A DNA stretch of 64,000 nucleotides from Streptomyces sp. NBC_01231 (lineage in GTDB: Bacteria; Actinomycetota; Actinomycetes; Streptomycetales; Streptomycetaceae), in NCBI GenBank assembly GCA_035999765.1, contig CP108521.1:992001-1056000 (forward strand). The letters are read 5' to 3'. Shown here one piece after another: positions 1 through 8,012 of the stretch. The first letter of the stretch is position 1, and each line of letters opens with the position of its first letter. Position numbers and translations under genes: made by a program. The notes under the pieces were generated by a model. The model was not told where the DNA came from. It worked only from the letters and a program-made list of their open reading frames with translations, and did no database searches.

Positions 1-1
1 G

Positions 2-121
2 CTGGAACGACGGCTGGACGGGCTGGGCATCGCGCCTCCTGGCTCGTACGACTCACAGAGATTCATCGGAGCTATCTCTGACCGAAAGGTAGAGATGGCG
101 CGAGGAGTCGTCAACGCTTAG
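2..121 (+). CDS. C-terminal end of an unidentified protein (partial)
   Basis: The reading frame enters at the window edge and is open for 39 codons to a TAG at 119-121. The peptide ends in DRKVEMARGVVNA, and its third codon positions are mixed rather than strongly G/C. The piece is too short for a family call. It converges with the GAPDH gene on the minus strand, with about 70 bases between them. That gap holds a weak GC-rich inverted repeat (148-153 with 164-169) that might terminate either gene. The reading frame looks real because it runs to the edge without a stop and no other frame there looks coding, but this is not proven. Confidence 0.45.
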   Translation: MERRLDGLGIAPPGSYDSQRFIGAISDRKVEMARGVVNA

Positions 122-194
122 GAAGAGATCCGATGTGTTGGTTGCGTGGGCGGATCCAAGGACCCGCCCGTTGCCCGTTCCAGTTCCCGCTCGG

Positions 195-1193
195 TCAGGG
201 GGCGGCGAGGAGCTCGAGCGTGTCGATCACACGGTTCGAGAAGCCCCACTCGTTGTCGTACCAGGCGACCACCTTCACATGCCGGCCGTCGACCCGGGTG
301 AGTTCCGAGTCGAAGATCGAGGAGGCCGGATTGCCCGTGATGTCGGAGGACACCAGCGGGAAGTCCGAGTACTCCAGGACCCCGGCGAGCGGCCCCTGAG
401 CCGCGGAGCGGTACGCGGCCAGCACGTCCTCTCGCGTCACGTCGCGGGAGACGGTCGTGTTGAGTTCGACGATCGAGCCCACCGGAACAGGCACGCGGAT
501 CGAGTCACCCGAGAGCCTGCCCTCCAGGTTCGGCAGCACGAGGCCGATCGCCTTGGCGGCGCCCGTCGTGGTCGGCACGATGTTGACGGCGGCGGCTCGG
601 GCACGACGTGCGTCGCGGTGCGGGCCGTCCTGGAGGTTCTGCTCCTGCGTGTACGCGTGCACCGTCGTCATGAAGCCGTGCTCGATGCCGGCGAGCTCGT
701 CGAGCACCGCGGCCAGTGGTGCCAGCGCGTTGGTCGTGCACGAGGCGTTGGAGACGATCGTGTGCACGGCCGGGTCGTACGCGTCGGTGTTGACTCCGAA
801 CGCGAGCGTGACGTCGGCGCCGTCGGACGGCGCGCTGACGAGGACCTTCTTCGCGCCCGCGTCGAGGTGCGCGCGGGCGGCCTTGGCCGAGGTGAAGCGA
901 CCGGTCGCCTCGAGGACGATGTCGACGCCGAGTTCGGCCCACGGCAGTTGCGCCGGCTCACGCTCGGCCAGAACCGTGATGCGGCGGCCGTCGACCACCA
1001 GGGCGTCCCCGTCGGCGGTCACCGGACGACCGAGCCTGCCGGCCGTGCTGTCGTAGGCGAGTAGTCGCGCGAGTGTGGCCGGCTCCGTGAGGTCGTTGAC
1101 GGCGACGACCTCGAGGGCGCTGTGGCGTTCGAGCAGGGCACGCAGCACATTGCGTCCGATGCGGCCGAATCCGTTGATGGCGATGCGAGTCAT
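195..1193 (-). CDS. gap: Type I glyceraldehyde-3-phosphate dehydrogenase
   Basis: The 332-residue cytoplasmic enzyme oxidises and phosphorylates glyceraldehyde 3-phosphate to 1,3-bisphosphoglycerate with NAD+ in glycolysis. The N-terminus INGFGRIGRN is the dinucleotide-binding motif. Asp33 in VNDL is the position that favours NAD. The catalytic Cys152 lies in SNASCTTNALAPL, and the conserved end WYDNEWGFSNRV is present. Length is normal for the family. The ATG at 1193 was chosen because it begins MTRIAINGFG as in homologues and has GGAAGGGA upstream; the open frame extends 24 codons further without support. It lies 102 bases downstream of the GlxA-type regulator on the same strand, so read-through is possible. 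Streptomycetes often carry more than one gap gene, so this may be a secondary copy. Confidence 0.95.
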   Translation of the reverse strand: MTRIAINGFGRIGRNVLRALLERHSALEVVAVNDLTEPATLARLLAYDSTAGRLGRPVTADGDALVVDGRRITVLAEREPAQLPWAELGVDIVLEATGRFTSAKAARAHLDAGAKKVLVSAPSDGADVTLAFGVNTDAYDPAVHTIVSNASCTTNALAPLAAVLDELAGIEHGFMTTVHAYTQEQNLQDGPHRDARRARAAAVNIVPTTTGAAKAIGLVLPNLEGRLSGDSIRVPVPVGSIVELNTTVSRDVTREDVLAAYRSAAQGPLAGVLEYSDFPLVSSDITGNPASSIFDSELTRVDGRHVKVVAWYDNEWGFSNRVIDTLELLAAP

Positions 1194-1295
1194 GAATGGT
1201 GTCCCTTCCGTTCGCCATCCAGCCTCGCTCGCGCCCGCGGCCGCTGACAGCGGCGCGATCGCCACCGTTCAAAAGGATCGCGCCAGGTGGTGCGC

Positions 1296-2252
1296 CTACT
1301 CGCCCTGGGCGAAGGTGCGCCGGTACTCGCTCGGTGTGGTGGCGAGGATGCGCTGGAAGTGCGACCGCAGATTCGCACCGGTGCCGAGGCCGACGTCGGC
1401 GGCGATCTGCTCGATGCCGCGCTGCGAACGTTCGAGCAGTTCGCGGGCCATGTCGATACGGGCGCGCATCACCCACTGCATCGGCGTGTACCCGGTCTCT
1501 TCGACGAAGCGCCGCGAGAACGTGCGCGGCGAGACCGCGGCCCGCCGCGCCAGCACCTCCAGGGTGAGGGGCTCGCCGAGCCGCCGCAGCGCCCACTCGC
1601 GGGTGGCGGCGAAGCGCTCGCCGAGCGGCTCGGGCACGCTGCGCGGCACGTACTGCGCCTGGCCACCGCTGCGGTAGGGGGCCGCGACCAGGCGTCTGGC
1701 CGCGTGGTTCGACGCGGCCACCCCGAGGTCGCCGCGCAGGATGTGCAGGCACAGGTCGATGCCGGATGCGGCACCTGCCGACGTCAGCACGCTGCCCTCG
1801 TCGACGAACAGGACGTTCTCGTCGACCTGTACGAGCGGATGCCGCGCCATCAGCGCCCGCGTGTAGTGCCAATGCGTCGTGGCCCGCTTACCGTCCAGCA
1901 GACCCGTGGCCGCGAGCGCGAAGGCTCCCGTCGAAATGGCGGCGAGCCGTGCGCCCCGCTCGTGGGCGGCGATCAACGCGTCGGCGACGGCCGGCGACGG
2001 ATCGTCGCGGTCCGGGAACCGGTACCCGGGGACGAAGACGACGTCGGCCCACGCGAGCGCCTCGAGGCCATGGGCGACGTGGTACGACAGGCCGTCGCCG
2101 CCGGTCACGAGACCCGGTTCCGCGCCGCACAGCCGCACCTCGTACGGCATGCTCGCGCGCGTGGTGAACACCTGCGCGGGAATGCCGACATCGAGCGGTT
2201 TGGCACCGTCGAGCACGAGAACGGCGACGCGACGCAGGCAGGAGGCTGACAC
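1296..2252 (-). CDS. GlxA-type transcriptional regulator (DJ-1/PfpI plus AraC HTH)
   Basis: About 318 residues. The N-terminal half (RRVAVLVLDGAKPLDVGIPAQVF onwards, split here only for description) is a DJ-1/PfpI-like ligand-sensing domain. The C-terminal 100 residues are an AraC helix-turn-helix, with LARRAAVSPRTFSRRFVEE and a second helix pair ending ATTPSEYRRTF. Members of this family act as cytoplasmic DNA-binding regulators, often of nitrogen or amine metabolism; the target here is unknown. The GTG at 2252 places the first strand right at the start, as in family members. The open frame continues upstream, but that sequence overlaps the end of the TnpB element and looks non-coding. The ribosome binding site is weak, so the start could shift by a few codons. 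No predicted partner gene is adjacent except gap downstream. Confidence 0.85.
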   Translation of the reverse strand: MSASCLRRVAVLVLDGAKPLDVGIPAQVFTTRASMPYEVRLCGAEPGLVTGGDGLSYHVAHGLEALAWADVVFVPGYRFPDRDDPSPAVADALIAAHERGARLAAISTGAFALAATGLLDGKRATTHWHYTRALMARHPLVQVDENVLFVDEGSVLTSAGAASGIDLCLHILRGDLGVAASNHAARRLVAAPYRSGGQAQYVPRSVPEPLGERFAATREWALRRLGEPLTLEVLARRAAVSPRTFSRRFVEETGYTPMQWVMRARIDMARELLERSQRGIEQIAADVGLGTGANLRSHFQRILATTPSEYRRTFAQGE

Positions 2253-2385
2253 GGTGACAGGGTACGTAGCTGCCTCTCCGCGTACGTCCTGAGCTCGCCT
2301 CCGTTCCGGCAGCCGGGGGCTCATCGAAGACACGGGGAGGGCCCGCGCCTCCTGCCGGGAAGGTGAGGGTGCCGCTGAACCGTTC

Positions 2386-2610
2386 CTAAAGACTGAGCGG
2401 GAGTGAGTTCTGTTGCCAGAACTCGGGCTCAGCCGGGTGTCCCGAACGGTGGTGGGCACCCTGGTCGCCCGCTTTCGCTCCACGGCCGGGCGGCGCGCAT
2501 CCGGTGCGCGGTCCGGGGATGTGGGGGCGGGTTTCCTCACGCCGCCGGGTCTCCGGTCGGGCCTGGGCGGTCCGATGCCCACGACGATCACTCTGGTCGT
2601 CGTGGGGCGG
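2386..2610 (-). ncRNA. Candidate omega-RNA scaffold at the 3' end of the TnpB gene
   Basis: The last 75 codons of the TnpB gene translate to an Arg/Pro-rich sequence with no recognisable fold, but the DNA is rich in secondary structure. There is a perfect 10-bp stem at 2578-2587 with 2597-2606 (9-base loop) and a 6-bp stem at 2494-2499 with 2505-2510. In TnpB systems the guide RNA is transcribed from the 3' end of tnpB into the element's right end, with the guide just beyond it. The position and structure fit that model. Exact ends cannot be set from one copy, and GC-rich DNA makes stems common, so this remains a hypothesis. Confidence 0.3.
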
Positions 2611-4020
2611 TGTCGTCCGTCGCCTGATCGGATATCCGAGGGCGCGTCGCCCGACCGCGATGCTCGCCGCATCGTGCCGGGACGGTCTACGTCGTGGGGT
2701 GGTCAGTGGTTTCTGCCAGTGCTGAGCACCCCACCGGGAGGTGTAGGCGGGGTCGACCGCGATAATCGCGATGTCCTGCTCGGCGGCCATCGACACCAGC
2801 CGGGCTTTCAGTTTCGCGGTGGGGAAGCGGGAGATCAGACGGCGGAAACGCTTGTTGCGGCCGTGCCGCTCGCGGCTTGTGCCCTCGCGGAAGTCGAGGT
2901 CCTCGATGGCGATCGCGGCCGTCCCGCAGCGGCGCGTGTAGTGGAGCAGCCGGGTCAGGGCGTGCCGGATCTGCGCGTCCCGGTGTGCGGCGTTGCCGGT
3001 CAGGTCGTAGAAGAAGCGCTGCGGCTCGCCGACCGGGTTGCCGTGCACATCCAGACGCCAGCAGGCGAGGTGGTCGTCGTTCATGTCCACCCCCACCACC
3101 CCCCGCGCCAGCGCCGCCTCAAGCGGCAGCACCGGGGCGGCGGCACGCTGCCACGAGGCGGTGACATACCAGCGGCCGCGTGCCACATCGTGGTGGATGC
3201 GGTAGGCCACCGCCCGATTCGCGGTGATCCGGTCGAGCCACTCCTCACCCCGGTGCCGGAACGCCACGGTCGCGTCCAGCAGATACCGGCCGTGCGGCGC
3301 GTTGGCCAGATGGGCCAGTGGTGCCGGCAGCTTGATGGAGAGCCGGCCGGTGTCGGTGACGCGGATGGTCTCGTTGCCGAAGCGCTTGCCGGATTCTCCG
3401 TCGGCGGCAAGGAACATCCGCTCCGCCTGCCACCGCTGTCGCCACGCTGCTTCGTCCAGTCCGGCCGCCTCCAGGTGGTGGCGGGTGTGGGCGAGGCGCT
3501 TGCCGCCGCGCACCACCCGCACCCGGCCCGCCACCCAGTCCGCCTCCACTCTCGCCAACCGCGCCTTCAGGGTCTGCAGACGCCGGGACTTGGCATGCCA
3601 CTCACCACGCGAGGCATACCCGCGCACCAGCCCCGCCCGCTTGTCCGCCTTGGCGCACAGCGGCCGGCCAAGCCGCGCCTCCACCGACGCAATCTGCCCG
3701 CGCAGCCAGGCCATGTGGGCGGCCTGCCCACGCCTCGCCAGCGCCCACTGATCGTGGCTGGCCTTGGTGATACTGCCCGCCCAACGCGCCGACGACCTCC
3801 CCGTCAACTCCCGCTTACGCACCGCCCACCCGGCCGCATCATGCGCCACACCCTGCCGGGAACGCACCGCGAGATCCCCGGCCGCCAGCGAACCCAGGAA
3901 CACCCCCACCTCGGCAAGCACCACCGCGTCCGACCCGCTCACCCGCAGCCGGTCCCTGACCGCCACCCCAGCCGGACCGGGCACCACGAACGACGCCGCC
4001 AACTCCCGCAACCCACCCAC
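2386..4020 (-). CDS. TnpB-like RuvC nuclease of the IS200/IS605 accessory type
   Basis: The 544-residue protein has a helical N-terminal half, then the three RuvC motifs: Asp312 in VGVDMNDDHLA, Glu373 in AIAIEDLDF and Asp450 in RHDAASIAVGRR. All three acidic residues are present, so the nuclease centre looks intact. TnpB proteins usually carry a CxxC...CxxC zinc ribbon between motifs II and III; here DPAYTSRWGAQHW leads straight to motif III without cysteines. The basic tail after residue 465 has no visible fold and probably overlaps the guide RNA. No TnpA transposase lies nearby, so mobility would depend on one elsewhere. The GTG at 4020 is the first in-frame start and is poorly supported. 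It separates the GlxA-type gene from the lipoprotein gene. Confidence 0.8.
   Translation of the reverse strand: MGGLRELAASFVVPGPAGVAVRDRLRVSGSDAVVLAEVGVFLGSLAAGDLAVRSRQGVAHDAAGWAVRKRELTGRSSARWAGSITKASHDQWALARRGQAAHMAWLRGQIASVEARLGRPLCAKADKRAGLVRGYASRGEWHAKSRRLQTLKARLARVEADWVAGRVRVVRGGKRLAHTRHHLEAAGLDEAAWRQRWQAERMFLAADGESGKRFGNETIRVTDTGRLSIKLPAPLAHLANAPHGRYLLDATVAFRHRGEEWLDRITANRAVAYRIHHDVARGRWYVTASWQRAAAPVLPLEAALARGVVGVDMNDDHLACWRLDVHGNPVGEPQRFFYDLTGNAAHRDAQIRHALTRLLHYTRRCGTAAIAIEDLDFREGTSRERHGRNKRFRRLISRFPTAKLKARLVSMAAEQDIAIIAVDPAYTSRWGAQHWQKPLTTPRRRPSRHDAASIAVGRRALGYPIRRRTTPPHDDQSDRRGHRTAQARPETRRREETRPHIPGPRTGCAPPGRGAKAGDQGAHHRSGHPAEPEFWQQNSLPLSL
2386..4020 (-). mobile_element. TnpB-only (IS605-related) element, ends undetermined
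   Basis: The element is recognised only through its TnpB-like gene and structured 3' region. No TnpA gene, target duplication or flanking palindromes could be defined with confidence. The sequence upstream of the gene (4021-4280) has no coding look and may hold the left end. The right end probably lies within 2300-2390, between the TnpB stop codon and the start of the GlxA-type gene. Confidence 0.5.
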
Positions 4021-4365
4021 CCGTACACCCCCGACCCCGATACGAAGACCCCGTCACCGCAGTCAACGACCACCACCCACAAAGGTCACCCATTCGACCC
4101 AAGAACTCCCGTTCCCCACAGGCGGGCGAAGCGCAGACACCCTTCGGCAGCAGAGAACACCCCCAGCGCACCGCGGACGACCGGACCCACACATCCGGCC
4201 TCGGCACGCACTCACACCCAAACTCACTCCTGCTTACTACTCCGCCAGCAGCGCTGAACCCCTCCGCCGTCCCTTCCGTCTCCATGGTCGATGCGGCCCC
4301 TCGGCGCGAGCTGCCTCGGGGGTCGTCAAGCGACATGGATGTCTACTGGAAGGGCTTCAGAAGTG
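4021..4365. other. Intergenic region between the TnpB element and the lipoprotein gene
   Basis: These 345 bases lie between the divergent TnpB-like and lipoprotein genes. Open frames exist on both strands but look like composition artefacts. The right-hand 30 bases contain the lipoprotein ribosome binding site (4348-4355). The rest may include the left end of the TnpB element. No operator or promoter with good consensus was seen. Confidence 0.5.
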
Positions 4366-4998
4366 GTGTCAGACAGCAACAGGAGCAGGACCGTCGGCTG
4401 GGCGGTCGGGGCCACGCTGGTGGCGACGGTCGCGGGTGTCACGGGCTGCTCGAACGACACGGACTCCGCCGCGGACGAGAAGCCGAGCGCAAGCAGCTCG
4501 ACCACGTCCGGGGCGCAGAAGGGGAAGAAGGGAGATGAATCAAAGGCCACGCAGCCCTCGGCCGCCCGCCAGTCCACAGCCGAGGAGGCCGTTGCCGCCT
4601 GGGTCACCGCGGTCGTCCAGGGCAAGCCGAAGCAGGCGTGTCTGGTGATGGCTGAACCGGCCACCTCCTCGTCGCCGGCTGAGGTCGGCAGTCCCTCGAA
4701 GTGCGACAGCAACACGCCCGAGGTACGGAAAATGCAGAAAAACATCGGCCAGATCCGTACGTCGTTCACGCCCAAGCCGCCCACGAGCAACCCGGAGGTG
4801 GAGGTCGCCCAAGTCCCGGTCACCGGAGGCAAGGCCGTGGTTCCCGCCGACAAGGTCACCATCGACGGGCAGAGTCTCGACAAGGTCATCCTGTCCAACT
4901 CCACCGGAGTGAAGCCGGGCCAGTTGGACGTCAATGTGGAGTCCACCAAGATCGACGATGCCTGGTATGTGACGAACCTAGATTTCAACATCGGCTGA
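4366..4998 (+). CDS. Secreted lipoprotein of unknown function
   Basis: The 210-residue protein starts with a basic stretch and a hydrophobic segment (TVGWAVGATLVATVAG) ending in the lipobox VTGC. The cysteine would be lipidated, placing the protein on the outer face of the membrane. A Ser/Lys-rich linker of about 35 residues follows, then a domain resembling the small NTF2/DUF4878-like fold seen in many actinobacterial lipoproteins (AEEAVAAWVTAVVQGK ... ESTKIDDAWYVTNLDF); the fold is inference. The GTG at 4366 was chosen for GGAAGGGC 10 bases upstream; an in-frame ATG at 4339 is the alternative. A strong hairpin follows the stop. The gene stands alone. Confidence 0.75.
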   Translation: MSDSNRSRTVGWAVGATLVATVAGVTGCSNDTDSAADEKPSASSSTTSGAQKGKKGDESKATQPSAARQSTAEEAVAAWVTAVVQGKPKQACLVMAEPATSSSPAEVGSPSKCDSNTPEVRKMQKNIGQIRTSFTPKPPTSNPEVEVAQVPVTGGKAVVPADKVTIDGQSLDKVILSNSTGVKPGQLDVNVESTKIDDAWYVTNLDFNIG

Positions 4999-5058
4999 CC
5001 CACGAGCCGACGCTGGTCCTTTCCCTCCCACCTGTCCCTGCCAGTAGTCGCCGAAGAC

Positions 5059-5092
5059 GTGAGCGCCCCCGCCTTCAGGCGGGGGCGCTCAC
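5059..5092. terminator. Bidirectional hairpin terminator
   Basis: A perfect 15-bp stem (5059-5073 with 5078-5092) has a TTCA loop. It lies between the convergent lipoprotein and GlsB-type genes, 60 bases after one stop and 52 before the other. No long T-run follows, as is usual in Streptomyces. Confidence 0.85.
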
Positions 5093-5143
5093 GCACCTCA
5101 CTTCGTGTTGCTGTGCTCCGGCCACGCCGACCACTCGGACCTG

Positions 5144-5440
5144 TTATGCGTGGACGTGTCCTCGCCGGTGTCCGCGGCCGTGCCCGCGGTTGGCGAACAC
5201 CCGGTACAGCGCGAGGAGGATGACGGACCCGACGATGGCCGCGATCCAGGTGGACAGGTCGAAGAAGCCGTCGATCGAGTCGACGCCGAAGATCACCTTG
5301 CCGAGGAAGCCTCCGAGCAGGCCTCCGGCGATACCGATGAGCATGGTGATGATGATTCCGCCCGGGTCCTTGCCCGGCATGAGCGCCTTGGCAATAGCCC
5401 CGGCGAGCAGCCCGATAACTATCCACGCGATGATGCCCAT
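5144..5440 (-). CDS. GlsB/YeaQ/YmgE family stress-response membrane protein
   Basis: The 98-residue integral membrane protein has three hydrophobic segments. The glycine-rich family signature runs through LLAGAIAKALMPGKDPGG and GIAGGLLGGFLG. Homologues are called transglycosylase-associated or stress-response proteins, but their biochemical role is not established. The tail after the last membrane segment is His/Arg-rich (RGHGRGHRRGHVHA), which could bind metal or contact the lipid surface. The ATG at 5440 has GGGAGGT 9 bases upstream; the open frame extends further but lacks family similarity. It is probably a single-gene unit, with its terminator shared with the lipoprotein gene. Confidence 0.88.
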   Translation of the reverse strand: MGIIAWIVIGLLAGAIAKALMPGKDPGGIIITMLIGIAGGLLGGFLGKVIFGVDSIDGFFDLSTWIAAIVGSVILLALYRVFANRGHGRGHRRGHVHA

Positions 5441-5668
5441 AGCAGAGTTACCTCCCTGGCTTTCGGTTCGCCGGACGTGTTTCCGCGGAAGGCGTCGCCA
5501 AACAGACGAAGACGAAAACGCGGCCACAGCATGCCGTTACCGATCTTCAGGAAATGCTGTCGTGAGGGGGCATCACCCCACTTCAGACACCCGCTCCGAG
5601 ATCGTCCTGCGGTCCCTTTCCTTTTCCTTCGCCGGACGTCGCTCCGAGGTGGTCCCCGGGCACCTCGC

Positions 5669-6355
5669 TCACGGCGCCAAGTACGCCTGCACCGCGGGTG
5701 CGTACCGTTCGACGACGACGTCGACCTCCGTCGCCCGCACCTCTTCGCCCCGCGCGATGCCGTACATCACGCCGAGGCCGAGCAGCATGCTCACGGCGAG
5801 TTCGGCCCGCAGTCCGGCGTCGGGGCCGTCGAGGCGCAGGGCGAGCCGGTCGCTCACCTGGGTGCGGAAATTGGTGCGGAGGGTGTCTCCCTGGTCGCCG
5901 TGGAGCGGGGCGAAGACGATCCGTAGCAGAGGGTCGGCGCCCTGTTCGGACTGGCTGACGAGCACATGGCGGACCATGTGCCGCCCGAGGTCTGCCAGTG
6001 GCGCGTCCAGCAGGGCGGCCGCGTCCTCCTCGAAGGACATCACCTGCGCGAAGAGAGCGTCCTTGTTGCCGAAGTACTTCATGATCAGGGGCGGGCTGAC
6101 ACCGGCCCGTTCGGCCACGGACTTGAGCGTGATGTCCGCGTGGGCGTGCCGTGCGAGGAGGTAGCGGGCCGCGCGTTGGATCGCCGCCCTGGTGGCCTGG
6201 GCGTCCCGACGGCTCGGACCGGTGTCCGTGGCCGCCGCGGTCGCTGAATTCGGCGTCGTGATCACGGAATTCGGCCCCGCGGTCGCGGAGTTCGGCGCCG
6301 TCGAGGCGGAATGTGGCCTGGTGCTGGAGGAGTTCGCTGACCTCATGGCTCTCAT
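5669..6355 (-). CDS. TetR-family repressor with N-terminal heptapeptide repeats
   Basis: The 228-residue regulator probably represses the exporter gene it is coupled to. The helix-turn-helix is ITLKSVAERAGVSPPLIMKYFGNKDALF, followed by an all-helical ligand domain. Before the HTH is an unusual extension of about 45 residues with seven-residue repeats of the type PNSATAx (four clear copies), encoded by 21-bp DNA repeats at 6246-6341. The ATG at 6355 overlaps the stop of the upstream MFS gene (ATGA) and has GGAGGG close by, which argues for translational coupling and for this start. An in-frame GTG inside the repeat is a possible shorter start. The likely operators lie upstream of the MFS gene. 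Confidence 0.88.
   Translation of the reverse strand: MRAMRSANSSSTRPHSASTAPNSATAGPNSVITTPNSATAAATDTGPSRRDAQATRAAIQRAARYLLARHAHADITLKSVAERAGVSPPLIMKYFGNKDALFAQVMSFEEDAAALLDAPLADLGRHMVRHVLVSQSEQGADPLLRIVFAPLHGDQGDTLRTNFRTQVSDRLALRLDGPDAGLRAELAVSMLLGLGVMYGIARGEEVRATEVDVVVERYAPAVQAYLAP
6246..6341. repeat. 21-bp tandem repeat in the 5' end of the tetR gene
   Basis: Units begin at 6246, 6267, 6288, 6309 and 6330 (last one partial). Each begins with GAATTCGG or a close variant. The period of 21 keeps the reading frame and gives a heptapeptide repeat in the protein. The first three units are the most alike. Confidence 0.8.
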
Positions 6356-7851
6356 GCTCCCTCCAGCACCCGGTCCGCGGCCTGTCCGCCGCGCCGCCGG
6401 GACCATCGGCCGGCCTTGTCCGACTCACTGTCCTTCGGTATGGCGAGGGCCATCGCGCACCCGGCCAGTGCGACGGCGCCGGCCATGGCGAAGGCCAGCA
6501 GATAGCCGTGCAGAGTGGGCAGCGGCGCTCCCGCGACCGGGCTGGTGTGGTGGATCAGGACGGCGGCCACGGCGGCACTGCACACGGCCTGGCCGATGGT
6601 CCGCATCAGAACGTTGACGCCGCTGGCGGAACCCGTCTGCCCGGCGGGCACGGCGCCCAGGATCAGCGTCGGGAGGGCGGAATAGGCGAGGGCCGTACCG
6701 GCCGACACGATGGCTCCGCCCAGGATGATCACCCACAGGTGATGGCTGTCCAGGATCCGTATGCCGTACCCGAACGCGATGACGAGGGCGCCGAGCACCA
6801 GCGTCACGCGGGGACCGCGGGCGGTCGAGATGCGGGCGGAGACCGGTGAGAGGAACAGCATGATCACGCCGCTGGGAAGCAGGCACAGTCCCGCGCCGAC
6901 GATCGACAGGCCCAGCCCGTACCCGGTGCCCGCGGGCGCCTGCACCAGCTGAGCCGTGACCAACGAGTTGCCGTAGAAGGCGAATCCCACGAGGAACGCG
7001 GTCAGGTGCGGCAGCGCGACACGCGGCCGGGACGCCAGCCTGAGGTCCACCAGCGGCCGTTCGGCCCGCAGTTGCTGCCACCACCACAGGGCCAGTACGA
7101 ACGCGAAGCCCGCGAACAGCGCGATGACCGGCGCGCTGGTCCAGCCCCACTCGCCGCCCTGTGAGACCGCAAGGAGCAGACAGATGAGCACCGTGGACAG
7201 GCCGAGCGCACCGAGCGTGTCGAACCGTCCCGGCTGCCGTACGGCCGACTCGTCCACCGCCCACCAGGCGAGCGCCAGCCCCGCTGCCCCCAGCGCGCCG
7301 GACACCCAGAACATGGTGTGCCAGTCGGCGTACTGGACGATGAGCGCCGCGAGCGGCAGGCCCAATGCCGCGCCGATGCCGACGGTGGAGCTCATCAGGG
7401 CCACGGCGGAGGCGGTGCGCTCGGGCGGCAGGACGTCGCGGAGGATGCTGATGGACAGGGGCACCAGGGCCGCGGCGGCGCCCTGAAGTGCCCGCGCCGC
7501 GACGAGTACGCGGATGTCGGAGGTCAGCGCGCACAGAACCGAGCCGGCTGTCATCAGGGCGAGGGCGAGGAGCAGGACGCGCTTCTTGCCGTACATGTCC
7601 CCGGCGCGGCCCAGCACGGGGGTCAGCACCGCGCCCGCGAGGAGTGTCGCGGTGACGGTCCATGACACGGCGCCCGCGGAGGAGCCGGTCAGCCGCGGCA
7701 GGTCGGGAAGCAGCGGTACGACGGCGGTCTGCATGACCGCCATCAGGATGCCGCCGAACGCGAGGACCGGGACCGTCAGGCGGGCGCGCACCCCGTCCCG
7801 GGACGCGGACGCTACGGCCCCGGCGGGCTCGCCTGGCAGCGGATCCGGCAT
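6352..7851 (-). CDS. MFS multidrug exporter, DHA2 (14-helix) type
   Basis: The 499-residue proton-driven efflux pump of the cytoplasmic membrane has about 14 hydrophobic segments. The motif A region is GRAGDMYGKKRVLLLALAL, between helices 2 and 3. The motif C-type segment is STVGIGAALGLPLAALI, near helix 5. Family members export drugs, dyes or the cell's own antibiotics; the substrate here cannot be told. Its stop codon overlaps the start of the tetR gene, so the two are one operon. Upstream are three copies of a 16-bp palindromic operator, two of which surround the predicted -10 region. This makes drug-inducible, TetR-controlled expression likely. Confidence 0.9.
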   Translation of the reverse strand: MPDPLPGEPAGAVASASRDGVRARLTVPVLAFGGILMAVMQTAVVPLLPDLPRLTGSSAGAVSWTVTATLLAGAVLTPVLGRAGDMYGKKRVLLLALALMTAGSVLCALTSDIRVLVAARALQGAAAALVPLSISILRDVLPPERTASAVALMSSTVGIGAALGLPLAALIVQYADWHTMFWVSGALGAAGLALAWWAVDESAVRQPGRFDTLGALGLSTVLICLLLAVSQGGEWGWTSAPVIALFAGFAFVLALWWWQQLRAERPLVDLRLASRPRVALPHLTAFLVGFAFYGNSLVTAQLVQAPAGTGYGLGLSIVGAGLCLLPSGVIMLFLSPVSARISTARGPRVTLVLGALVIAFGYGIRILDSHHLWVIILGGAIVSAGTALAYSALPTLILGAVPAGQTGSASGVNVLMRTIGQAVCSAAVAAVLIHHTSPVAGAPLPTLHGYLLAFAMAGAVALAGCAMALAIPKDSESDKAGRWSRRRGGQAADRVLEGA

Positions 7852-7882
7852 GGGCGTTCTCCCGAGCAGTGGACAAGGTGGC

Positions 7883-7957
7883 GTGAATAGCCATTCATCC
7901 TAGCTGATGAATGGCTATTCACCTCCCTTTTTCCATATCAGGTGAATTACCATTCAC
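7883..7957. promoter_or_regulatory. Triple TetR-type operator upstream of the MFS-tetR operon
   Basis: Three copies of GTGAAT-N4-ATTCAC are present. Copy 3 at 7942-7957 is perfect. Copy 1 at 7883-7898 and copy 2 at 7907-7922 each have one changed base. Copies 1 and 2 also form a perfect 17-bp inverted repeat with each other (7883-7899 with 7906-7922). A -10-like TAGGAT on the minus strand lies between them at 7897-7902. Centres are 24 and 35 bp apart. Confidence 0.85.
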
Positions 7958-8012
7958 CCGCTTTCACCGTCCGACCCCGCCACCCGACCCGGCCGCCCAC
8001 CCCGACAGCCGG

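Noticed and set aside
148..169. GGGCGG/CCGCCC hairpin after the first partial gene
   Set aside because: The stem is short with an interrupted centre, so it was not listed as a terminator feature.
1296..2672. Longer 458-residue version of the GlxA-type regulator
   Set aside because: The extra N-terminal residues read through the intergenic region and the TnpB 3' end and have no family similarity.
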